This document shows, piece after piece, positions 23,626-32,232 of a stretch of DNA of 64,000 nucleotides. The translations under genes were made by a program, and so were the position numbers. The stretch is from Micromonospora sp. NBC_00421 (GTDB taxonomy: Bacteria > Actinomycetota > Actinomycetes > Mycobacteriales > Micromonosporaceae): assembly GCF_036017915.1 (NCBI RefSeq), contig NZ_CP107929.1, positions 3,910,001 through 3,974,000 of the forward strand, in the 5' to 3' direction. The notes below the pieces were generated by a model. It did no database searches. It saw only the letters and a list, made by a program, of their open reading frames with translations, and was not told the DNA's origin. Positions within the stretch are counted from its first letter, which is position 1. The number at the start of each line of letters is the position of its first letter.

Positions 23626-24036
23626 GTGAGTCCTGACGAGAACGCACTGCCCCGCACCGAGGACGAGTGGCGGGTCCGGTTGACCCCTGAGGAGTTCCGG
23701 GTGCTGCGCGAGGCCGGCACCGAGCGCCCCTGGACGGGCGAGTACGTCGACACCAAGACCCCCGGCGTCTACCACTGCCGGGCCTGCGGGCTGGAACTGT
23801 TCGCCAGCGACACCAAGTTCGACTCGCACTGCGGCTGGCCGAGCTTCGACGACGCCATCCCGGGGCGGGTCCGGGAGATCCAGGACAGCAGCCTCGGCAT
23901 GATACGTACCGAGATCCGGTGCGCCCGCTGCGACAGTCACCTGGGGCACGTCTTCCACGGCGAGGGTTTCACCCCGAAGGACACCCGGCACTGCGTGAAC
24001 TCGGTGTCGATCCGCCTGGAGCCGCGACAGGGCTGA
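23626..24036 (+). CDS. msrB: Peptide-methionine (R)-S-oxide reductase
   Basis: 136 aa, full length for MsrB. Zinc Cys pairs YHCRACGLEL and RCARCDSHLGHVF, the signature GWPSFDDAI, and the catalytic Cys123 in RHCVNSVSIRL. It reduces the R epimer of methionine sulfoxide using thioredoxin. GTG 23626 starts a probably leaderless message. It is divergent from the LigD-type polymerase gene. Confidence 0.95.
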   Translation: MSPDENALPRTEDEWRVRLTPEEFRVLREAGTERPWTGEYVDTKTPGVYHCRACGLELFASDTKFDSHCGWPSFDDAIPGRVREIQDSSLGMIRTEIRCARCDSHLGHVFHGEGFTPKDTRHCVNSVSIRLEPRQG

Positions 24037-24152
24037 GCCCGACACGCCGGTACGAAACACCATTTTCCCCATCGAATCGAGCATTTCGCCACCAGGCACG
24101 CCGTCGTGGTCGCAGGCTGGGAGACCAGTGCTCTATTCGGAGGGTGGGACAG

Positions 24153-24410
24153 GTGGCTACCTGCGAGGTCTGCGGTAACGACTACTGGATGGCGTTCGAG
24201 GTGCGCACGGTCAGCGGTGACGTGCACACCTTCGACTGCTTCGAGTGCGCGGCGCACAAGCTCGCGCCGATCTGCGAGCACTGCCAGGTGAAGATCATCG
24301 GGCACGGGGTGGAGGTCGGCGGCCGGTTCTTCTGCTGCGCACACTGTGCCCGCGCGGTGGAGTCCCTGGGGGCCGAGATCCGCGACGCGGTAGGTGCCCG
24401 CCCGGCCTGA
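24153..24410 (+). CDS. Small zinc-ribbon-type protein with multiple Cys pairs
   Basis: 85 aa from GTG 24153, with GGAGGGTGGG upstream. CEVCGNDY near the N-terminus, FDCFECAAH, ICEHCQVKIIGHG and FFCCAHCAR form several Cys-x2-Cys pairs suited to two zinc ribbons. It resembles short actinobacterial proteins annotated as prokaryotic metallothionein-like or zinc-ribbon proteins. The regular pairs separated by beta-strand stretches favour a structural fold rather than metal storage. It is 116 nt downstream of msrB. Confidence 0.65.
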   Translation: MATCEVCGNDYWMAFEVRTVSGDVHTFDCFECAAHKLAPICEHCQVKIIGHGVEVGGRFFCCAHCARAVESLGAEIRDAVGARPA

Positions 24411-24428
24411 CCCACCGCGGTCCGGTGC

Positions 24429-24472
24429 GGGGCAGGCAGCAGAGCAGGCGGGGGCAGGCAGCAGAGCAGGCG
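24429..24472 (+). repeat. 22-bp tandem duplication
   Basis: Two identical 22-bp units (24429-24450, 24451-24472) beginning GGGGCAGGCAGCAGAG, followed by a partial third. They lie in the short gap before the acetyltransferase gene. Confidence 0.8.
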
Positions 24473-24485
24473 GGGCAGGGCCGCC

Positions 24486-24491
24486 TACCAT
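24486..24491 (+). promoter_or_regulatory. Leaderless -10 element of the acetyltransferase gene
   Basis: TACCAT, six bases (CGCGGG), then ATG 24498. No ribosome site is present. Confidence 0.6.
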
Positions 24492-24497
24492 CGCGGG

Positions 24498-24944
24498 ATG
24501 GCACCGCACCGCGTCGACGTCCGTCTCGCCAGCTTCGCCGAACTGGACGCGCGCACCTTCCACGACCTGCTGCGGCTGCGTATCGACGTGTTCGTGGTGG
24601 AGCAGGGCTGCCCGTACCCGGAGTTGGACGGCCGGGACGTCGAGCCGGGCACCCGGCACCTCTGGCTGGCCCGCGACGGCGTCGTCCTGGCGTACCTGCG
24701 GGTGCTGGCCGACCCGGGCGGCGTGGCACGGATCGGTCGGGTGGTGGTGGCCCCGGCGGCCCGGGGCGGCGGACTCGCCGGCCGGTTGATGACCGAGGCG
24801 CTGCGGCTGGTCGGCGACCGGCCGTGCGTGCTGGAGGCACAGGCCCACCTGGCCGGCTTCTATGCCGGGCACGGGTTCACGGTGACCGGCCCGGAGTACG
24901 TCGAGGACGGCATTCCGCACCTGCCGATGCGCCGGGAGAACTGA
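24498..24944 (+). CDS. ElaA-like GNAT acetyltransferase
   Basis: 148 aa. The start VRLASFAELDARTFHDLLRL then RIDVFVVEQGCPYPELDGRD is the ElaA hallmark (R-x-x-VFVvEQ-x-cPY-e-D-D). Acetyl-CoA loop RIGRVVVAPAARGGGLAGRL, then AQAHLAGFYAGHGF and a C-terminal PEYVEDGIPHLPM. The substrate of ElaA-type enzymes is not established. Start at ATG 24498 on a likely leaderless message. Confidence 0.85.
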   Translation: MAPHRVDVRLASFAELDARTFHDLLRLRIDVFVVEQGCPYPELDGRDVEPGTRHLWLARDGVVLAYLRVLADPGGVARIGRVVVAPAARGGGLAGRLMTEALRLVGDRPCVLEAQAHLAGFYAGHGFTVTGPEYVEDGIPHLPMRREN

Positions 24945-25100
24945 CCGGCCCACCCGGGACCCCGGCACGGGAGAAGGGTCCGGGCGGGGCACGGGCACGT
25001 GCTGGGGCGCGACCCACCAAACCACCGAAACATTGACGGATACCGCTTTCCTGTGCAAGCCTGCGGGGGTAGAGCCGTCGTGGGAGCCGCACAGCAGGCA

Positions 25101-25118
25101 CGGGAGGGGCAACTCCCG
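25101..25118. promoter_or_regulatory. Short palindrome upstream of the polysaccharide monooxygenase gene
   Basis: CGGGAG and CTCCCG flank 6 nt, about 45 nt before the ATG. TGGGAG 20 nt upstream resembles half of the CebR operator seen in actinomycete cellulase genes, but no complete CebR palindrome is present. Confidence 0.3.
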
Positions 25119-25163
25119 GCCGTCCGGGCGTCGTTCGACCGACCCCTTCACCTCGGAGGCTCC

Positions 25164-26297
25164 ATGTCCACCGTCCTACGCAGACGACCCCACGCCATCG
25201 CGGGGTCGCTGCTCACCGTCGGCGCGATCATCGCGCTGCTGCTCACCACCGCCCTGGCCAACTCGGCGTCCGCGCACGGCGCGGTGGTGAACCCGGGGTT
25301 CCGCGCCTACAGCTGCTGGGAGCGCTGGGGTGCCGAGTTCCAGAACCCGAGAATGGCCACCGAGGACCCGATGTGCTGGCAGGCCTGGCAGGCCGACCCG
25401 CAGGCCATGTGGAACTGGAACGGCCTGTTCCGGGAGGGTGTCGCCGGCAACCACCAGGGTGCCATCCCGACCGGCCAACTGTGCAGCGGCGGACGCACCC
25501 AGAACGGCCGCTACAACGCCCTGGACACCCTCGGCGCCTGGAAGACCACGTCGGTCGCGAACAGCTTCCGGCTGAAGTTCTTCGACCAGGCCAGCCACGG
25601 TGCCGACTACATCCGGGTGTACGTGACCAAGCAGGGCTTCAACGCGCTGACCACGCCGCTGGGCTGGAGCGACCTGGAGCTGGCCGGACAGATCGGGAAC
25701 ACCCCGGCCTCCCAGTGGGACAAGGACACCGGTGGCGTGTCGATCCAGATCCCGGTGAACGCGCCGGGTCGTACCGGTCGGCACATCGTCTACACCGTGT
25801 GGCAGGCCAGCCACCTGGACCAGTCGTACTACCTGTGCAGTGACGTCGACTTCGGTGGTGGCGGCCCGACCACCCCGCCGACCACCGCACCGCCCACCAC
25901 CGCACCGCCGACGACGCCGCCCACCACCGCGCCGCCGACCACCGCGCCGCCCACCACCGCCCCGCCGACCACCGCCCCGCCGACCACGCCGCCGGCGACC
26001 GGTGGCTGCACCGCCACCTACCGGGTGACCTCCACGTGGAGCGGCGGGTTCCAGGGCGAGGTGGACGTGACCGCCGGCGCATCGGCGATCAAGGGCTGGA
26101 CGGTGAACTGGACGTACTCCGGGGGCCAGCAGGTCAGCCAGGGGTGGAACGCCACGCTGACCAGCAGCGGGTCCGCGGTGACCGCCCGCAACGTCTCCTA
26201 CAACGGGGCGTTGTCCGCCGGAGGGAAGACCACCTTCGGCTTCCTCGCCTCGGGCACCGGCACCAACCCGACCCCGGTCTGCACCGCGACCGTGTGA
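25164..26297 (+). CDS. Secreted AA10 lytic polysaccharide monooxygenase with CBM2
   Basis: 377 aa from ATG 25164 (GGAGG 5 nt upstream). A signal peptide ends at SASA, so the mature chain starts HGAVVNPGFR, giving the N-terminal histidine of the copper brace; the second brace His is in VWQASHLDQSYYL. The catalytic domain runs to the CSDVDF end near residue 230, then a Pro/Thr linker and a C-terminal CBM2 (GCTATYRVTSTWSGGFQGEV to the end) with paired Cys and exposed Trp. The enzyme oxidatively cleaves cellulose or chitin outside the cell; the CBM2 and sequence style favour cellulose. Confidence 0.92.
   Translation: MSTVLRRRPHAIAGSLLTVGAIIALLLTTALANSASAHGAVVNPGFRAYSCWERWGAEFQNPRMATEDPMCWQAWQADPQAMWNWNGLFREGVAGNHQGAIPTGQLCSGGRTQNGRYNALDTLGAWKTTSVANSFRLKFFDQASHGADYIRVYVTKQGFNALTTPLGWSDLELAGQIGNTPASQWDKDTGGVSIQIPVNAPGRTGRHIVYTVWQASHLDQSYYLCSDVDFGGGGPTTPPTTAPPTTAPPTTPPTTAPPTTAPPTTAPPTTAPPTTPPATGGCTATYRVTSTWSGGFQGEVDVTAGASAIKGWTVNWTYSGGQQVSQGWNATLTSSGSAVTARNVSYNGALSAGGKTTFGFLASGTGTNPTPVCTATV
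25861..25996 (+). repeat. Pro/Thr linker-coding tandem repeats
   Basis: Repeats of CCGCCGACCACCGC-type units encode P-T-T-A/P-P linkers between the catalytic and carbohydrate-binding domains; copy number is likely variable. Confidence 0.85.
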
Positions 26298-26350
26298 TCC
26301 CGTCGACCCGTCGCCCCTGCGTGGCACGGGTCGGCACGTGACACCGAGGA

Positions 26351-26384
26351 CGTAGCGGTCTCCCGAGCCTGGGAGACCGCTACG
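26351..26384. terminator. Perfect 14-bp bidirectional terminator hairpin
   Basis: CGTAGCGGTCTCCC (26351-26364) and its exact complement (26371-26384) with a 6-nt loop, followed by TTCGTGTCC. It lies between the convergent monooxygenase and hemQ genes. Confidence 0.9.
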
Positions 26385-26475
26385 TTCGTGTCCGGGCCCG
26401 ATCGGGGCCGGGACAGCAACGTCCAGATGCGGACAGCGCCGGGCTGCCGGTGCCGGGCGACGACCGTCGGTGCCG

Positions 26476-27189
26476 CTACACGAGGCAGTTGACGATGTCG
26501 GCGACCGAGCGACGCCGACCGGTGTAGAACGGGACCTCCTCGCGGACGTGCCGGCGGGCGCCGGAGGCGCGCAGGTCCCGCATCAGGTCCACGATCCGGT
26601 GCAGCTCGTCGGCCTCGAAGGCGAGCATCCACTCGTAGTCGCCGAGGGCGAACGAGGCGACCGTGTTGGCCCGGACGTCGGGGTAGCCGCGCGCCATCTT
26701 GCCGTGTTCGGCAAGCAGTTCCCGCCGCTCGGCGTCCGGCAGCAGGTACCACTCGTAGGACCTGACGAACGGGTAGACGCACAGGTAGGGCCGGGGTGCC
26801 TCGTCGGCGAGGAAGGCCGGGATGTGGCTCTTGTTGAACTCCGCCGGCCGGTGCAGCGCCAACTGCGACCACACCGGGGTCAACGCCCGACCCAGGGTGG
26901 TCCGGCGCAGCCGCAGGTAGGCGTCCTGGAGGGCGTCGCTGGACGACGAGTGCCACCAGATCATCACGTCCGCGTCGGCGCGCAGCCCGGCCACGTCGTA
27001 CATGCCCCGGACCACCACGTCCTTGCCGGCCAGCTCCTCGAAGAGCGACTCCACCTCACCGGTGACGTTCTCCCGCAGCGCCGGCAGCGCGCCGGTGGCC
27101 CGGTAGACGGACCACATGGTGTACCGGACGGTGGAGTTCAACTCCTTGAGCCGGGCCGCGTTGGTCTGCTCGGTGGTCTGCTCGGTCAT
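26476..27189 (-). CDS. hemQ: Coproheme decarboxylase (chlorite-dismutase-like HemQ)
   Basis: 237 aa, the usual actinobacterial length. [17 protein letters not shown] at the N-terminus, [20 protein letters not shown], the catalytic Tyr region [14 protein letters not shown] and the proximal His in [19 protein letters not shown], followed by [15 protein letters not shown]. HemQ performs the last step of the coproporphyrin-dependent heme pathway of Gram-positives, turning coproheme into protoheme. It overlaps the end of hemY by 4 nt and is the last gene of hemE-hemY-hemQ. Confidence 0.95.
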   Translation of the reverse strand: MTEQTTEQTNAARLKELNSTVRYTMWSVYRATGALPALRENVTGEVESLFEELAGKDVVVRGMYDVAGLRADADVMIWWHSSSSDALQDAYLRLRRTTLGRALTPVWSQLALHRPAEFNKSHIPAFLADEAPRPYLCVYPFVRSYEWYLLPDAERRELLAEHGKMARGYPDVRANTVASFALGDYEWMLAFEADELHRIVDLMRDLRASGARRHVREEVPFYTGRRRSVADIVNCLV

Positions 27190-28598
27190 GGACCCGATCC
27201 TCCCAGTGCTTCGATGATCTCCCCGGCCGCCGTCTCGCCGGAACGGACGCAGACCGGGATGCCGACCCCGTCGAATCCGGCACCGGCCAGCGCCAGCGTG
27301 GGGTGCGACGCGCGCAGCGCCGCCCGGACGGTGGTCACCCGGTCGGTGTGGCCGGGGGTGTACTGGGGCAGCGCGCCACCCCAGCGCTGCACGTGGCCGG
27401 CGACCGGCGTGGGCAGCGCCACCCCGAGCACCCGGGCCAGCTCCCGGTGCACGGTGGCGAGCAGGTCGTCGTCGGTGAGCTGGAGCGATGTCTCCTCACC
27501 GTACCGGCCGACGGAGGCACGGACCAGGGCCAGCCCGTCCGGCGCGGCCAGGTGCCCCCACTTGGTGGTGAAGAACGTGGACGCCTTGATCAGCAGCCCC
27601 TCGGTGGCCGGCACCAGGAAGCCGGAGAGCCGGGGCAGGGCCGGCTCGGGCAGGGCCAGGGTGACGAGCGCGACGCTGGCGTAGTCCAGCCCGCCGACGG
27701 TCGCCGCCGACGCGGCGGCGAACCCGGCGAGCAGCCGGGCGGCGGGCCGGGCCGGCACGGTGAGCAGCACCGCGTCCGCCTCGACCAGCTCCGGGGCACG
27801 GGTCGGGCCGACGGTGAGCCGCCAGCCGTCGGCGACCGGGCTCAGCTCACGGACCGCCGCGTGTCGGCGGATCGTCGCGCCGCTGGCCGTGGCCGCCGCC
27901 TCGACCAGGGTGCTCAGCCCGCCGGCCAGGGTGCCGAAGACAGGTGCGCCGGGGGCGCGGGGCGCGGCAGCCTGGGCGGCCCGGACCGCACCGACCAGGG
28001 TGTGCTCCACCCGGGCCGCGCGGGCCAGCGCCGGCATGGTGGTGACCAGGGACAGGTCGTCGGCCCGGCCGGCATAGACGCCGCCGAGCATCGGGTCGAC
28101 CAGCCGCTGCACCACCTGGTCGCCGAACCGGGCCCGGACCAGCGCGCCGACCGGCACGTCCTGGTCCGCGTCGAGCAGCGGCCGACCGCCGTCGCGGTCG
28201 CCGTCCGCCGTCGGCACGGCCACCGCCGCCACCGCCGCCAGATCCCCGGGTACGCCGACCAGCGTGCCGCCCGGGACCGGGCGCAGCTCCCCGTCGACGA
28301 CGAGCGCGGCCTGCCCGACGGTGGGGTGCACGATCCGCTCGGCCAGGCCGAGCCGGCGGGCCAGGGCCACCGCAGCCGACTCGCCACCGGCCGGATCGCG
28401 CATCAGGAACGACTCCGCGCCGAACTCCACAGGTCGACCGGCCAGCTCACCGGTGCGCAGCTTGCCACCGAGCGCGCCGGACTGCTCGTACACGGTGATC
28501 TCGGTGTCGGCGGGGGCGTGGTCGCGCAGCCGGACCGCGGCGGCGAGGCCGGTGATCCCGCCGCCGACCACCGCCACCCGCCACGGCCGCGCGCGCAC
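27186..28598 (-). CDS. hemY: Coproporphyrinogen III (protoporphyrinogen) oxidase
   Basis: 470 aa. N-terminal FAD-binding [17 protein letters not shown], then [13 protein letters not shown] and a central [14 protein letters not shown] that is characteristic of HemY/HemG oxidases, with the FAD C-terminal motif [17 protein letters not shown]. In this pathway the enzyme oxidises coproporphyrinogen III to coproporphyrin III. GTG 28598 begins 4 nt after the hemE stop; its own stop overlaps hemQ by 4 nt, so the three genes form one operon. Confidence 0.93.
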   Translation of the reverse strand: MRARPWRVAVVGGGITGLAAAVRLRDHAPADTEITVYEQSGALGGKLRTGELAGRPVEFGAESFLMRDPAGGESAAVALARRLGLAERIVHPTVGQAALVVDGELRPVPGGTLVGVPGDLAAVAAVAVPTADGDRDGGRPLLDADQDVPVGALVRARFGDQVVQRLVDPMLGGVYAGRADDLSLVTTMPALARAARVEHTLVGAVRAAQAAAPRAPGAPVFGTLAGGLSTLVEAAATASGATIRRHAAVRELSPVADGWRLTVGPTRAPELVEADAVLLTVPARPAARLLAGFAAASAATVGGLDYASVALVTLALPEPALPRLSGFLVPATEGLLIKASTFFTTKWGHLAAPDGLALVRASVGRYGEETSLQLTDDDLLATVHRELARVLGVALPTPVAGHVQRWGGALPQYTPGHTDRVTTVRAALRASHPTLALAGAGFDGVGIPVCVRSGETAAGEIIEALGGSGP

Positions 28599-28602
28599 CG
28601 CC

Positions 28603-29700
28603 TCAGCCCTGCTCGGCCCGGCCGGCGGACACCTCGTGCACCAGCGCGACCACCCGGGTCAGCACCTCGGGGTCGGTCTCCGGCAGCACACCGTGACCGA
28701 GGTTGAACACGTGACCGGGGGCGGCCCGGCCCTGCGCGACGATCCGCCGCACCTCGGCCTCGACCACCGGCCAGGGGGCGAACAGCACGGTCGGGTCGAG
28801 GTTGCCCTGGACCGCCCGGTCCGGGCCGATCCGGCGGGTCGCCACGTCCAGCGGGGTACGCCAGTCCACCCCGACCACGTCGGCGCCGGCCTCCCCCATC
28901 GCGCCGAGCAGTTCGGCGGTGCCCACCCCGAAGTGGATCCGGGGCACCCCGGTGTCGGCGAGCCCGGACAGCACGGCGGTGGAGTGCGGCAGCACGAACC
29001 GGCGGTAGTCCGCTTCCGAGAGCGCACCGGCCCAGGAGTCGAAGAGCTGCACGGCGGAGACCCCGGCGTCGACCTGCACCCGCAGGAACGACAGGGTCAC
29101 CTCGGCGAGCCGGGCGCAGAGCGCGTGCCACAGCTCCGGCTGGCCGTACATCATGGCCTTGGTCTTGGCATGGGTACGCGACGGCCCGCCCTCGACCAGG
29201 TAGCTGGCCAGGGTGAAGGGGGCGCCCGCGAAGCCGATCAGCGGCGTGTCGCCCAGCTCGGCGACGAGCAGCCGGACGGCCTCGTCCACGTAGGACACGT
29301 CGGCGCGGTCGATCCGGTGGATCCGTTCCACGTCCTCGGCGGTGCGGACCGGCTCGGCGACCACCGGCCCGGTGCCGGCGACGATGTCCAGGTCGACCCC
29401 GGCTGCGGCGACCGGGACGACGATGTCGCTGAACAGGATCGCCGCGTCGACGCCGTGCCGGCGGACCGGTTGGAGGGTGATCTCGGCGACCAGGTCCGGC
29501 CGGCGGCAGGAGTCCAGCATCCCCACGTTGGCCCGGATCTCCCGGTACTCCGGCAACGACCGGCCGGCCTGGCGCATGAACCAGACCGGGGTGTGCCCGA
29601 CGGGCTCCCGGCGGCAGGCCCGGACGAAGGGCGAGTCGGCCGGCCCGCTGCGGCGGGATTCTCCGTCTCGGGCGGCAGCGCCCGTGGTGTCGGTGGTCAT
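28603..29700 (-). CDS. hemE: Uroporphyrinogen decarboxylase
   Basis: 365 aa from ATG 29700. [20 protein letters not shown] then [10 protein letters not shown] is the invariant N-terminal signature; ILFSDIVVP carries the catalytic Asp, and [15 protein letters not shown] and HFGVGT ... GVDWRTPLD complete the barrel. It decarboxylates uroporphyrinogen III to coproporphyrinogen III. First gene of the hemE-hemY-hemQ operon. The divergent DUF3000 gene starts 150 nt away. Confidence 0.95.
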   Translation of the reverse strand: MTTDTTGAAARDGESRRSGPADSPFVRACRREPVGHTPVWFMRQAGRSLPEYREIRANVGMLDSCRRPDLVAEITLQPVRRHGVDAAILFSDIVVPVAAAGVDLDIVAGTGPVVAEPVRTAEDVERIHRIDRADVSYVDEAVRLLVAELGDTPLIGFAGAPFTLASYLVEGGPSRTHAKTKAMMYGQPELWHALCARLAEVTLSFLRVQVDAGVSAVQLFDSWAGALSEADYRRFVLPHSTAVLSGLADTGVPRIHFGVGTAELLGAMGEAGADVVGVDWRTPLDVATRRIGPDRAVQGNLDPTVLFAPWPVVEAEVRRIVAQGRAAPGHVFNLGHGVLPETDPEVLTRVVALVHEVSAGRAEQG

Positions 29701-29837
29701 CGCGGCAATCGTGCCACGCACCCGGTCCGGACGGACGGGCAGCGCCACCATTTGTGACAGGCACCCCGACCCGGGCGACCCCGCACGGCGCGGTGGCGCT
29801 TCGGCGTGCCGTCCGGGCGGCTGGTGGCGGGTCGGCA

Positions 29838-29843
29838 TAGGCT
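29838..29843 (+). promoter_or_regulatory. Leaderless -10 element of the DUF3000 gene
   Basis: TAGGCT, seven bases (GCCGGTC), then ATG 29851. Confidence 0.6.
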
Positions 29844-29850
29844 GCCGGTC

Positions 29851-30423
29851 ATGGCCCCCCCGATCGCGCTCCCGGAGACGTTCGCCCGCGCGGTCGCCGG
29901 TCTGCGGTCGGTCACCCCCCGGGCGGAGATCGTCCTGGAGGAGGTCGGCGCCCCGCAGCGACTCGCCCCGTACGCGTTCGCCCTCTCCGCCACCGTGCTG
30001 CGCGACGAGGACGAGGTGGCCGACGGCCGGCTGATCCTGCTGCACGACCCGGCCGGGCACGACGCCTGGCAGGGCACCCTGCGGCTGGTCACCTACGTGA
30101 CCGCCGAGCTGGAGGTCGACCTGGCCGCCGATCCGCTGCTGCCGGGGGTGGGCTGGACCTGGCTCACCGACGCCCTGGAGGCGCACGAGGCGCGTCACCG
30201 GGCGGCCGGCGGCACGGTCACCCAGACCGTGTCGACCCGGTTCGGTGACCTGGCCGGCCCGCCTGCCGCCGGGGACGTCGAGATCCGGGCGTCCTGGACG
30301 CCGCTCGGTGACGACCTGGCCGCACACCTTTCGGCCTGGTGCGCCCTGCTCGCCTCCACCGCGGGGTTGCCGCCGCCCGGCGTCACCGCGCTCTCCGAGC
30401 GCCGTCCGGCCGGGGCGGCCTGA
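29851..30423 (+). CDS. DUF3000 family protein
   Basis: 190 aa from ATG 29851. The sequence [37 protein letters not shown], then [24 protein letters not shown] and [14 protein letters not shown], and [24 protein letters not shown] near the C-terminus identify DUF3000. This actinobacterial family regularly sits between hemE and the RNase D gene; its role is unknown. The gene ends in a sequence that is partly repeated in the tandem array just downstream. Confidence 0.85.
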   Translation: MAPPIALPETFARAVAGLRSVTPRAEIVLEEVGAPQRLAPYAFALSATVLRDEDEVADGRLILLHDPAGHDAWQGTLRLVTYVTAELEVDLAADPLLPGVGWTWLTDALEAHEARHRAAGGTVTQTVSTRFGDLAGPPAAGDVEIRASWTPLGDDLAAHLSAWCALLASTAGLPPPGVTALSERRPAGAA

Positions 30424-30489
30424 CCGCCGCCCGGCGTCCCGACCACCGCCGCCCGGCGTCCCGACCACCGCCGCCCGGTGTCCCGGGCC
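30424..30489 (+). repeat. 22-bp tandem repeat, three copies
   Basis: Units at 30424-30445, 30446-30467 and 30468-30489 starting CCGCCGCCCGGCGTCCCG (third copy diverged). A partial match also lies inside the end of the DUF3000 gene near 30369. Confidence 0.85.
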
Positions 30490-30530
30490 GACCGGACGGC
30501 CGGGAGCCACCGGTGCGACACGCCCGACCC

Positions 30531-30660
30531 GCAAGCAGAATGTCCCGGGCACGAGGGGGACGTCCCGGATCAGGACGGACGTCCCGGGTGCGAGGTGGGT
30601 GTCCGGACCGTCCGGACCGCTGCCGGACACCGGGACGACACACACCGGACCGGCTGCGCA
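30531..30660. other. Repeat-rich intergenic stretch before the RNase D gene
   Basis: Several copies of GTCCCGG/GGACGTCCCGG, including GTCCCGGGCACGAGG and GTCCCGGGTGCGAGG about 43 nt apart, and GTCCGGACCGTCCGGAC, a local palindrome. No gene seen. Confidence 0.5.
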
Positions 30661-30680
30661 CACCACATGGCCCGGCGCAC

Positions 30681-30686
30681 TAGGGT
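30681..30686 (+). promoter_or_regulatory. Leaderless -10 element of the RNase D gene
   Basis: TAGGGT, six bases (TGCCAG), then GTG 30693. Confidence 0.6.
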
Positions 30687-30692
30687 TGCCAG

Positions 30693-32009
30693 GTGACCGA
30701 CGAACCACCCCTGCGCCGTCGGGCCGCCGAAAGCCGCACGGCAGACGTTCCGCCCCCGGCCGTCGCGGAGCCGGCGGACCCGGGCACCGAGCAGCCCATC
30801 GGCGGGCCCGTTCCGCTGACCGCACCCCGTGACGGCACCCCTCAGCCGGTGGCCACCCCCGCCGAGCTGGACGAGGTCGTGGCCCGCTTCGCGGCCGGCA
30901 CCGGCCCGGTGGCCCTCGACGCCGAACGCGCCTCCGGCTACCGCTACAGCCAACGGGCCTACCTGGTGCAGCTGCGCCGGGCGGGGGCCGGCACCACGCT
31001 TATCGACCCGTTGCCGCTGCCCGACCTGACCACCCTCGACGACGCCATCGGCGACGCCGAGTGGGTGCTGCACGCCGCCAGCCAGGATCTGGCCTGCCTG
31101 GCCGAGGTGGGGTTGCGTCCGCGCCGGCTGTTCGACACCGAGCTGGCCGCCCGGCTTGCCGGTTTCGAGCGGGTCGGCCTGGCCGCGCTGACCGAGCAAC
31201 TGCTCGGTTACACCCTGGAGAAGCACCACTCGGCGGCGGACTGGTCCACCCGGCCGCTGCCCGAGTCCTGGCTGACGTACGCCGCGCTGGACGTCGAGAT
31301 GCTCGTCGACCTGCGTGACGCGCTGGACGCGGAGCTGACCTCGCAGGGCAAGTCGCCGTGGGCGGCGGAGGAGTTCGCCGCGCTGATCACCTGGGCCACC
31401 CGGCCGCCCCGGGTCCGGGCGGAGCCCTGGCGGCGGACCTCCGGCATCCACCGGGTTCGCGGGGCGCGGGCGCAGGCCCGGGTCCGGGCGCTGTGGTACG
31501 CGCGGGACCAGATCGCCGTCCGCCGGGACGCCGCTCCCGGTCGGGTGCTGCCCGACTCGGCGATCATCGCCGCCGCCGAGCTGGACCCGAAGGACGAGAA
31601 GACGCTGCTGACCCTGCCCGGATTCGGGGGCCGGTCGGTGCGCCGGCTGGCCCGCACCTGGCTGGTCGCGCTCGACGAGGCCCGCCTGTTGGCAGAGGAC
31701 GCACTGCCGGTCACCCCGACGGTGGAGGGACCGCCCCCGCCGCACCGGTGGGCCGAGCGGGATCCGGTGGCCGCCGGCCGGTTGGCCCGCTGCCGTGAGG
31801 TGGTGGTACGGGTCGCCGGTGAGCACCGGCTCCCCCCGGAGAACCTGATCACCCCCGACTCGGTCCGCCGGCTGGCCTGGCAGCCTCCCGACGAGATCAC
31901 CGTGGACACCGTCGCGACGACCCTGCGCGGTTACGGCGCCCGGGAATGGCAGCTCACCCTCCTGCTCCCCGCGCTCGCCGAGGCGCTGCTGCCCGTCGCC
32001 CGGCCCTGA
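30693..32009 (+). CDS. rnd: Ribonuclease D family 3'-5' exonuclease with HRDC domain
   Basis: 438 aa. After a polar N-terminal extension of about 50 residues comes the DEDD exonuclease: [24 protein letters not shown] (Asp, Glu), [18 protein letters not shown] and [16 protein letters not shown] (Tyr/Asp). HRDC-like helical domains follow ([23 protein letters not shown]). The Asp-Ala-Glu start of the motif and the tail length are typical of actinobacterial RNase D, which trims structured RNA 3' ends. The gene neighbours DUF3000 as in mycobacteria. Confidence 0.9.
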   Translation: MTDEPPLRRRAAESRTADVPPPAVAEPADPGTEQPIGGPVPLTAPRDGTPQPVATPAELDEVVARFAAGTGPVALDAERASGYRYSQRAYLVQLRRAGAGTTLIDPLPLPDLTTLDDAIGDAEWVLHAASQDLACLAEVGLRPRRLFDTELAARLAGFERVGLAALTEQLLGYTLEKHHSAADWSTRPLPESWLTYAALDVEMLVDLRDALDAELTSQGKSPWAAEEFAALITWATRPPRVRAEPWRRTSGIHRVRGARAQARVRALWYARDQIAVRRDAAPGRVLPDSAIIAAAELDPKDEKTLLTLPGFGGRSVRRLARTWLVALDEARLLAEDALPVTPTVEGPPPPHRWAERDPVAAGRLARCREVVVRVAGEHRLPPENLITPDSVRRLAWQPPDEITVDTVATTLRGYGAREWQLTLLLPALAEALLPVARP

Positions 32010-32056
32010 TCCCGGCACCCGCCACGAACGGAGGTGGGCCCGCTTCCCGGGTGGGC

Positions 32057-32088
32057 CCGGGGCAGCGGTACCGCCGCAGGTGCCCCGG
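32057..32088 (+). terminator. Hairpin after the RNase D gene
   Basis: CCGGGGCA (32057-32064) pairs with TGCCCCGG (32081-32088), the loop containing the self-complementary GCGGTACCGC. No T-run follows. Confidence 0.45.
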
Positions 32089-32232
32089 AACTTCCTACTC
32101 AGGTAGCAGGTCACCTGCCGTCCTGCGCCAGATGTCCCGGCCGTCCGGTTCGCGCAGGCTGGTCCGGTGCCCCCGGGTGACGCCGTACGGATCCTCTCCG
32201 GACACCCGTCGGGTGCGGAAAGGCAGCAGAAC

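Noticed and set aside
24429..24472. Short tandem repeats as a CRISPR array
   Set aside because: Units are directly adjacent without spacers and no cas genes are present; the other tandem arrays fail for the same reason.
25081..25118. CebR operator before the AA10 gene
   Set aside because: Only a TGGGAG half-site is present; the full palindrome is missing.
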